From: Agrococcus terreus
Lineage (GTDB): Bacteria > Actinomycetota > Actinomycetes > Actinomycetales > Microbacteriaceae
Assembly (NCBI RefSeq): GCF_014645235.1
Contig: NZ_BMLM01000001.1
Location: forward strand, 1,054,001 to 1,118,000
Direction: 5' to 3'
Length of the DNA stretch: 64,000 nt
Below are positions 50,647 to 56,661 of this stretch, piece after piece (within the stretch, counting starts at the first letter, position 1; every line of letters starts with the position of its first letter). The translations under genes and the position numbers were made by a program. The notes below the pieces were generated by a model. The model ran no database searches and was not told the DNA's origin. It was given only the letters and a program-made list of their open reading frames with translations.

Positions 50647-51558
50647 GTGCAGGTTCCGCCGCTCGCCCGCTCGGCGCTCGACCGCGACCACGCGGGGAGG
50701 CTCCAGCAGGACGCCGTCTCCCGCGCGCTCGCCGACGCCGCGACGCGCGTCGTCCCCATCGCAGGCGACCGCGCCCCCGTGCGCGACGGCCGCCTCGTGC
50801 GGCTCGCGCCGGGCGCCGTCCCGGCCGACGCCGCGCTCGTCGAGCCGCCCGTGCCGATGAGCTGGCTCGGCCGCGCCCGCGGCGCCGAGGGCGAGCCCGG
50901 CGGCGTCGTGCTCAGCCTGCTCGTCGCCGAGCCCTTCGACGTCGACGGCGCCGAGTGGCGGTCGCTCCGCGAGGTGGGTGCCGCGCTCGACGACGAGGAC
51001 GCCGGCGTGCTCACCCAGGCCGTCGCGCTCGGCGTCTGGCAGCGCGAGAGCGCCCACAGCCCGGTCGACGGCCTGCCCGCCGGCTTCGAGGAGTCGGGCT
51101 GGGTGCGCCGCGACAGCGGCGGCACCCCGCACTTCCCCCGCACCGACCCCGCGGTCATCGTCGCCATCCACGACCCGGCCGATGAGCGCATCCTGCTCGG
51201 CCACAACGCCGCCTGGCCCGAGGGTCGCTACTCGCTCATCGCCGGCTTCGTCGACCCGGGGGAGTCGCTCGAGGCGGCCGTCGTGCGCGAGGTGCACGAG
51301 GAGACGGGGCTCGTCGTCGTCGAGCCGCGCTACCTCGGCTCGCAGCCGTGGCCGTTCCCGCGCAGCCTCATGCTCGGCTTCGAGTGCGTCGCGCCCGACC
51401 CCGAGCCCATCCGCCCCGACGGCGTCGAGATCCTCGACGTGCGCTGGTTCTCGCGCGAGGAGCTGCGCGCCGGCGCCATCCAGCTGCCGGGGCCGACCTC
51501 GATCGCCTCCTGGATCCTGGAGGCGTGGATCGCGCGCGAGCCGCGCGGCCGCGCGTGA
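50647..51558 (+). CDS. nudC: NAD(+) diphosphatase NudC
   Basis: 303 residues. The Nudix box 'GFVDPGESLEAAVVREVHEETGL' in two pieces (GFVDPGES... then ...REVHEETG) and the NudC-specific 'YLGSQPWPFPRSLMLGF' identify an NAD(H) pyrophosphatase, a family that also removes NAD caps from RNA. The zinc-ribbon cysteines of E. coli NudC are absent; only one Cys is present in the protein. The GTG at 50647 is set by a strong GGAGGTGA 4 nt upstream. uvrD2 follows 40 bp downstream. The nudC-uvrD2 pairing is conserved in mycobacteria. Confidence 0.9.
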   Translation: MQVPPLARSALDRDHAGRLQQDAVSRALADAATRVVPIAGDRAPVRDGRLVRLAPGAVPADAALVEPPVPMSWLGRARGAEGEPGGVVLSLLVAEPFDVDGAEWRSLREVGAALDDEDAGVLTQAVALGVWQRESAHSPVDGLPAGFEESGWVRRDSGGTPHFPRTDPAVIVAIHDPADERILLGHNAAWPEGRYSLIAGFVDPGESLEAAVVREVHEETGLVVVEPRYLGSQPWPFPRSLMLGFECVAPDPEPIRPDGVEILDVRWFSREELRAGAIQLPGPTSIASWILEAWIAREPRGRA

Positions 51559-51598
51559 CCGCAGCGCTCACGGACGCGACGCCGAGGGCGGCGCGCTG

Positions 51599-53284
51599 AT
51601 GGACGCCGACGCGATCCTCGCCGGCCTCGACGAGCAGCAGCGGCAGGCCGCGACCACCCTCGGCGGACCGGTCGCGATCCTCGCGGGCGCCGGCACCGGC
51701 AAGACGCGCGCGATCACCCACCGCATCGCCTACGCGGTCGCGACGGGCGAGCACGCCGAGCACGCCTCGCTCGCCCTCACCTTCACCTCGCGCGCCGCAG
51801 GCGAGATGCGCACGCGGCTCGCGCGGCTCGGCGCGGGCGGCGTGCAGGCGCGCACGTTCCACGCCGCCGCGCTCGCGCAGCTGTCCCACTTCTGGCCGCG
51901 CATCACCGGCTCCGGCATGCCGCAGCTGCTGGCGCAGAAGGCGTCGACGGTCGCCGACGCGGCCGCCCAGCTGCGGCTGCGGCTGCCGACGGCGCAGCTG
52001 CGCGACGCGGCCGGCGAGATCGAGTGGCGCAAGTCGCAGGCGATGACGATGGAGGACTACGGCGTCCAGGCGCGCATCCGGCCGATGCCGACCGGGATCG
52101 ACCCCGAGGCGATGCTCGACCTCCACATGGCCTACGAGCGCGTCAAGGACGAGCGGCGGCAGCTGGACTTCGAGGACGTGCTGCTCGCGACGGCCGGCAT
52201 GCTCGAGCGCGAGCCCGTCGCCGCCGACGAGGTGCGGGCCCGCTACCGCCACTTCACCGTCGACGAGTTCCAGGACGTCTCGCCCATGCAGCAGCGGGTG
52301 CTCGACGCCTGGCTCGGCGACCGCCGCGACGTGTGCGTCGTCGGCGACCCGAGCCAGACGATCTACTCGTTCGCGGGCGCCGACGCCGCGAGCCTCTCGC
52401 GGTTCGTGCACGACCACCCCGACGCCGAGGTCGTGCGGCTCGAGCGCTCCTACCGCTCGACCGGCGCCATCGTGGGCGCCGCGAACCGCCTCATGCGCGG
52501 CCGCGAGGCGCTCACCCTGCACGCCGCGTCGCAGGAGCCCGGGCCGGAGCCGGCGCTCGCGGCGCACGGCAACGACTCCGCCGAGGCCGCTGCGATCGCC
52601 GCCGCGTGCCGCGCGCAGGTCGATCGCGGCGCCAACCCGGGCGACATCGCGATCCTCACGCGCTTCCACGCCCAGTCGGGGCTCCTCGAACAGGCGCTCG
52701 CGTCCGTCGGCCTGTCGTCGACCGTGCGCGGCTCGCGGCGCTTCTTCGAGATCCCGGTCGTGCAGCGCGCGGTGCTCATGCTGCGCAGCGCGCCGCCGGA
52801 CGGCCGGCCCGTGTTCCAGGCGGTGACCGACATCGTCATGGGCCTCGGCTACCGGGCGGAGCCGCCCGCGACCCACGGCGAGGAGCGGGCGCAGTGGGAT
52901 GCGCTCCATGCGCTCGTGACGCTCGCGGAGGAGACCGACGGCACCGACCTCGCCGGCTTCGCGCGCGAGCTGCAGCGCCGCGCCGCGACCGAGCACGAGC
53001 CGACCGTCGCCGCCGTCACCATCGCGACGATCCACGCTGCGAAGGGCCTCGAGTGGCAGCACGTGCACGTGTGCGGGCTCGCCGAGGGGCTGCTGCCGGT
53101 CTCGCACGCGACGTCGCTCGCCGAGATCGACGAGGAGCGGCGGCTGCTCTACGTCGCCATCACGCGCGCGCAGCGCACGCTCTCGCTCACGTGGGCGCGG
53201 AGCTCCGGGCACGCCGTCAGGCAGCCCTCGCGGTTCCTCGCCGAGCTCGGCACGCGCACGGCAACGGCGCGGGGAGGGCGCTGA
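51599..53284 (+). CDS. UvrD2-type SF1 DNA helicase, short form
   Basis: 561-residue DNA helicase. Motifs are complete: 'GAGTGKT', 'LTFTSRAAGEMRTRL', 'VDEFQD', 'GDPSQTIYSFAGAD', 'RSYRSTG', 'TIHAAKGLEW' and 'YVAITRAQRTL'. The mycobacterial UvrD2 carries an HRDC and a tetracysteine module after the motor; this protein stops soon after motif VI ('QPSRFLAELG') and has neither. Start ATG at 51599 is preceded by GAGGG. Its last 68 bp overlap the convergent gene. It probably acts in repair or in resolving blocked replication together with AdnAB. Confidence 0.9.
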   Translation: MDADAILAGLDEQQRQAATTLGGPVAILAGAGTGKTRAITHRIAYAVATGEHAEHASLALTFTSRAAGEMRTRLARLGAGGVQARTFHAAALAQLSHFWPRITGSGMPQLLAQKASTVADAAAQLRLRLPTAQLRDAAGEIEWRKSQAMTMEDYGVQARIRPMPTGIDPEAMLDLHMAYERVKDERRQLDFEDVLLATAGMLEREPVAADEVRARYRHFTVDEFQDVSPMQQRVLDAWLGDRRDVCVVGDPSQTIYSFAGADAASLSRFVHDHPDAEVVRLERSYRSTGAIVGAANRLMRGREALTLHAASQEPGPEPALAAHGNDSAEAAAIAAACRAQVDRGANPGDIAILTRFHAQSGLLEQALASVGLSSTVRGSRRFFEIPVVQRAVLMLRSAPPDGRPVFQAVTDIVMGLGYRAEPPATHGEERAQWDALHALVTLAEETDGTDLAGFARELQRRAATEHEPTVAAVTIATIHAAKGLEWQHVHVCGLAEGLLPVSHATSLAEIDEERRLLYVAITRAQRTLSLTWARSSGHAVRQPSRFLAELGTRTATARGGR

Positions 53285-53912
53285 CCGCGCCGTCGCGCTG
53301 CGCGATCCGGGCGCCCCAGCCGTCGGGCAGCTCACCCGCCGCGGCGAGCCGGAGCCCGCTCAGCACGGTCGCGACGACCTGCCAGCGCGCGGCGGCGCCG
53401 GGCACCGGCACGAGGTGCGCCGGCATCGGGCCGCCCTCGTGGGCGCCGACGCACCGCTCGCAGCCGCCGCGGCCGGCGGGGCCGACCTGGATCCACGCGT
53501 CCCCGACGACCACCGGCAGGTGCGGGGCGTCGTCGGCGACGAGCCGTCGCACCTCGCCCGCCGGGAGCCGCCAGGGGGCCACGGGCACGACGAGCGCCTC
53601 GCCTGAGGGGTGGCCGGCCGCCCGCGCGGCCCGCTGGATCGTGCGAGCGAGCGCGAGCCTGCCGCGCACCCGCACGGCGATGCAGGCGGACGGCGCGTCG
53701 AGGGCCGGGCCGACGCGCTCGAGCAGCTCGCGCGCCGCATCGGCGCCGAGCAGCTGGTCGAGCTCGGGCCGCAGCACGCCGCGGACGAGCGCCGCGACGC
53801 CGCGCATCGAGGCGTCGTCGTCGGCGAGCTCGGCGACGGGCGCCTGCGCGCCGATCGAGACGCGGTCGGGCGAGGAGCGGAAGAGGGCGAGGCGGGGGTC
53901 GAGTCGGAGCAT
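53217..53912 (-). CDS. TOMM cyclodehydratase-like/Rv3196-type protein, shortened
   Basis: 231 residues. The central 'DDAPHLPVVVGDAWIQVGPAGRGGCERCVGAH' resembles the 'HLPV.....VVGPLV.PG...CLRC.DLHR' stretch of actinobacterial Rv3196-like proteins, which are distantly related to the docking part of thiazole/oxazole cyclodehydratases. The CxxC (CERC) could bind zinc with other cysteines near the end ('PLPCACR'). There is no YcaO or precursor-peptide gene nearby, so it is not evidence of a TOMM cluster. Its 3' end overlaps uvrD2 by 68 bp, an unusually long convergent overlap. Function unknown. Confidence 0.65.
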   Translation of the reverse strand: MLRLDPRLALFRSSPDRVSIGAQAPVAELADDDASMRGVAALVRGVLRPELDQLLGADAARELLERVGPALDAPSACIAVRVRGRLALARTIQRAARAAGHPSGEALVVPVAPWRLPAGEVRRLVADDAPHLPVVVGDAWIQVGPAGRGGCERCVGAHEGGPMPAHLVPVPGAAARWQVVATVLSGLRLAAAGELPDGWGARIAQRDGAVSALPAPLPCACRARRGTARAA

Positions 53913-54026
53913 GGCCGGATGATGCGCCGGCGCGGGGCGCGGCGTCGGCGGCTGTCCACAGGAGCGGTGCGTCGGCCCCTCTCGTGGCGCGTCGCGCTGC
54001 GCGCGGCGCTCCTCGACCGGCGGGGC

Positions 54027-55451
54027 TCAGCGCTCCGGGCGGTCGTCCGGGTCGTCCTGGTCGTCGTCCTCCGCCGCGGGCGCTGCGTCCGGCTCCGCGT
54101 CGCCCGCGGGCGTCGCCTCGCCCTCGGCCGGCTGCTCGTCCGCGCGCGCAGCGTCGTCGAGCAGCGCCTGCAGCGCGAGGTCCATCTCGTCGAGCTCGCC
54201 CCCGCCCTGCAGCCGCGCGATCGCGCGCGAGGGGTCGTCGATGTCGGCTGCCGTCGGCACGAGGTCGGGCTGGTCCCACAGCGAGTCGCGCGCCTCCGGG
54301 CCGACCGCCTCGGTGACCGCGCGCCAGAACGCCGCCGCCTCGCGCAGGCGACGCGGGCGGATCTCGAGGCCCACGAGCGTGCCGAAGGCCTTCTCGGCCG
54401 GCCCGCCCGTCGCGCGGCGGCGGCGGACGGTCTCGGCGATCGCGTCGCGCTTGGGCAGGCGCGCCGTGGCCGCCTCGGTCACGCAGTCGACCCATCCCTC
54501 GATGAGCGCGATCGTCGTCTCGAGCCGCGCGAGCGCCTCCTGCTGCTCCTCGGTCTTCGGTGGGATGAGCGCACCGGAGCTGAGCGCTTCGCGCAGCTCC
54601 TCGGGGTTCGAGGGGTCGAAGCCCTCGGCGAGCTGCTCGAGGCGCTCGACGTCGATGCGGATGCCCTCGGCGTACTCGCGCACCGACGAGAGCACGTGCA
54701 GGCGCAGCCAGCGCGCGTGGTGGAAGAGGCGCGCGTGCGCGAGCTCGCGCACGGCGGTCCAGATGCGCACCTGGTCCTCGGGGATCTCGAGCCCCTCCGC
54801 GAGCGTGCGCAGGTTCACGGGCAGCAGCGTCGCCTCGTCCTGCAGGAGCGGGAAGCCGAAGTCGCCACCGGCGATCGTCTCGCCCGCGAGCTGGCCGACG
54901 ACGTTGCCGAGCTGCATGGCGAACATCGTGCCGCCGACGTTGCGGAGGATGCGCTCGGCGCCCGCCAGCATCTCCTGCGCCTCCTCGGGCGCGTGCTCCT
55001 GCATGGCGCGCGTGAGCGCGCCCGCGATGCTCGAGGCGACGGGCTCGGCCATCTCCTGCCACACGGGGAGCGTCGCGTCGACCCACTGCTGGCGGGAGCG
55101 CAGCGTCACGTCGCTCGCGCCGCCCCAGGTGGTCGCCTCGTCGAGCCACATGGCGGCGAGCTCGACGGCCTGCCGCACGGCGTCGCGCTCGGCGGTCGTC
55201 ACCGAGCCCGGGTCGCGCTGCACGACGGCGCGCGCCTGGCGCTCGGCCGCCGACCAGTCGATGCCGTCCTCGGTGCGCGCGAGCGCCGCCTGCAGCTGGG
55301 CCATGAGCGCCTGCAGCTGGGCGGGGTCGGAGGGCATGCCCGCGGCGCCCGCGAGGCGGGCGGGATCGATGGGACCCTCGCCCGAGAGGAAGCGCTGCAG
55401 CATCTCGCGGAGCTCGTCCTCGGGCCGCCGGTCGTCGGGTTCCTCAGGCAT
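54027..55451 (-). CDS. DUF2342 zinc-dependent metalloprotease-like protein
   Basis: 474-residue, mainly helical soluble protein of the actinobacterial DUF2342 family, annotated as a zinc protease or F420-biosynthesis-associated protein. The putative metal site is 'AVRELAHARLFHHARWL' (Glu and three His), with 'GGTMFAMQLGNVVGQLAGE' upstream. The C-terminal ~40 residues are an acidic low-complexity tail ('EDDDQDDPDD'). The N-terminal ~40 residues are also acidic. ATG at 55451 lies 6 nt after a TAGCGT box that overlaps the box of the divergent PDZ-protease gene. The Rv3195 position is conserved. Confidence 0.88.
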   Translation of the reverse strand: MPEEPDDRRPEDELREMLQRFLSGEGPIDPARLAGAAGMPSDPAQLQALMAQLQAALARTEDGIDWSAAERQARAVVQRDPGSVTTAERDAVRQAVELAAMWLDEATTWGGASDVTLRSRQQWVDATLPVWQEMAEPVASSIAGALTRAMQEHAPEEAQEMLAGAERILRNVGGTMFAMQLGNVVGQLAGETIAGGDFGFPLLQDEATLLPVNLRTLAEGLEIPEDQVRIWTAVRELAHARLFHHARWLRLHVLSSVREYAEGIRIDVERLEQLAEGFDPSNPEELREALSSGALIPPKTEEQQEALARLETTIALIEGWVDCVTEAATARLPKRDAIAETVRRRRATGGPAEKAFGTLVGLEIRPRRLREAAAFWRAVTEAVGPEARDSLWDQPDLVPTAADIDDPSRAIARLQGGGELDEMDLALQALLDDAARADEQPAEGEATPAGDAEPDAAPAAEDDDQDDPDDRPER

Positions 55452-55463
55452 GCGACTACGCTA
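55452..55463 (-). promoter_or_regulatory. -10 box of DUF2342, overlapping the PDZ-protease -10 box
   Basis: Minus-strand TAGCGT (55463 to 55458), 6 nt before the ATG. Five of its six positions are shared with the opposite-strand box. Confidence 0.6.
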
Positions 55464-55471
55464 GCCCCAGC
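55457..55471 (+). promoter_or_regulatory. -10 box of the PDZ-protease gene, overlapping the DUF2342 -10 box
   Basis: TACGCT (55457-55462) lies 9 nt before the ATG at 55472. The 7-bp core TACGCTA reads as a -10 box on both strands. Confidence 0.55.
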
Positions 55472-56608
55472 ATGTCCGAGCCCGCCGGGATCACGCCCCA
55501 GTCGCCCTCCGCCGTCCGCGAACACGCGGTGCGGCCGCGCTTCCCCGACGTCCGGCCGCGGCGCATCCGCCGTGCCGGCTGGATCGGGATCCTCGTCGCG
55601 TCCGCCGCCTCCGTCGGCCTCGCCTTCGTGCCCTCGCCGTACATCGTCGAGCAGCCCGGCCCCACGTGGGACACGCTCGGCGCCACCGACGCCGGCCCGC
55701 TCATCCAGATCGACGAGGTGCAGACGTACCCGACCGAGGGGGAGCTGCGGCTGCTGACGGTCGCGCTGCTCGGCAACCCGCAGCAGCCGCTCACGTGGTT
55801 CGACGTGGCCGAGGCGTACCTCGACCCCTCCGACGCGATCATCCCGATGGATGCGGCCTTCCCGCCCTCGCAGACGGTCGAGCAGTCGAACGAGGCCGGC
55901 CGCATCGAGATGCAGAACTCGCAGTCGTCCGCGATCGCGGCGGCGCTGCTGCACGAGGGCTACGAGGTCGACAGCGACGTCCGCATCGCCGGCGTCATCC
56001 CCGGCTCGCCCGCCGAGGGCCTGCTCGAGGAGGGCGACCGGATCCTGAGCGTCAACGGCGAGACCGCCTACGACGTGTGGTCCATCCGCGCCGCGATCGC
56101 GAGCCGCGACGGCGCCTCCACGTTCGCCCTCGAGCGCGGCGACGAGCAGCTCGAGGTCGACGTCGTGCCGGTCGTCGACGGCGACCAGCGGCTCGTGGGC
56201 GTCTACCCGGCGAACGAGTTCGCGTTCCCCTTCCCCGTGCACATCGAGCTGCCGAACGTGGGCGGCCCGAGCGCCGGCATGATGTTCGCGCTCGGCATCG
56301 TCGACGAGCTCACGCCCGGCGCGATGACCGCCGGCACGCACTGGGCCGGCACCGGCACGATCTCGGCGCTCGGCGACGTCGGCGGGATCGGCGGCATCGT
56401 GCAGAAGATGCACGGCGCGGTCGACGCCGGCGCCACGCACTTCCTCGCGCCGGCCGAGAACTGCGGCGAGGTCGTGGGCCACGTGCCCGACGGCCTCGAG
56501 GTGTTCGCCGTCGCGACGCTCGACGAGGCGATCGCCGCGGTCCAGGCCGTCGCCGCGGGCGAGGACACCTCTGGCCTGCCGACCTGCGAGGACGTCAGCG
56601 GCTCATAG
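55472..56608 (+). CDS. Membrane-anchored PDZ and Lon-like (S16) serine protease, YlbL type
   Basis: 378 residues. A short cytoplasmic N-terminus and one membrane helix (about 36-52) place the rest outside. A PDZ domain (about 165-240, 'IAGVIPGSPAEGLLEEGDRILSVNGE') precedes the S16 domain with the Ser-Lys dyad: Ser267 in 'GGPSAGMMFALGI' and Lys312 in 'VQKMHGAVDAGATHFLAP'. This matches YlbL/Rv3194c-type proteases, probably acting on membrane or envelope proteins. It is divergent from DUF2342 and precedes UPF0182, the same order as in mycobacteria. Confidence 0.93.
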   Translation: MSEPAGITPQSPSAVREHAVRPRFPDVRPRRIRRAGWIGILVASAASVGLAFVPSPYIVEQPGPTWDTLGATDAGPLIQIDEVQTYPTEGELRLLTVALLGNPQQPLTWFDVAEAYLDPSDAIIPMDAAFPPSQTVEQSNEAGRIEMQNSQSSAIAAALLHEGYEVDSDVRIAGVIPGSPAEGLLEEGDRILSVNGETAYDVWSIRAAIASRDGASTFALERGDEQLEVDVVPVVDGDQRLVGVYPANEFAFPFPVHIELPNVGGPSAGMMFALGIVDELTPGAMTAGTHWAGTGTISALGDVGGIGGIVQKMHGAVDAGATHFLAPAENCGEVVGHVPDGLEVFAVATLDEAIAAVQAVAAGEDTSGLPTCEDVSGS

Positions 56609-56618
56609 GAGCGGTGGA

Positions 56619-56624
56619 TACGAT
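56619..56624 (+). promoter_or_regulatory. -10 box of the UPF0182 gene
   Basis: TACGAT, 37 nt before the GTG; the ~31-nt leader contains TGGAG. Confidence 0.45.
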
Positions 56625-56661
56625 GGGCTGACCGCCCGCCGAGCCACTGGAGCCACCCGAC

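Noticed and set aside
53217-53912. Evidence of a TOMM/RiPP biosynthetic cluster
   Set aside because: Only a docking-like fragment is present; no YcaO, dehydrogenase or precursor peptide gene is seen nearby, and the gene belongs to a conserved actinobacterial neighbourhood.
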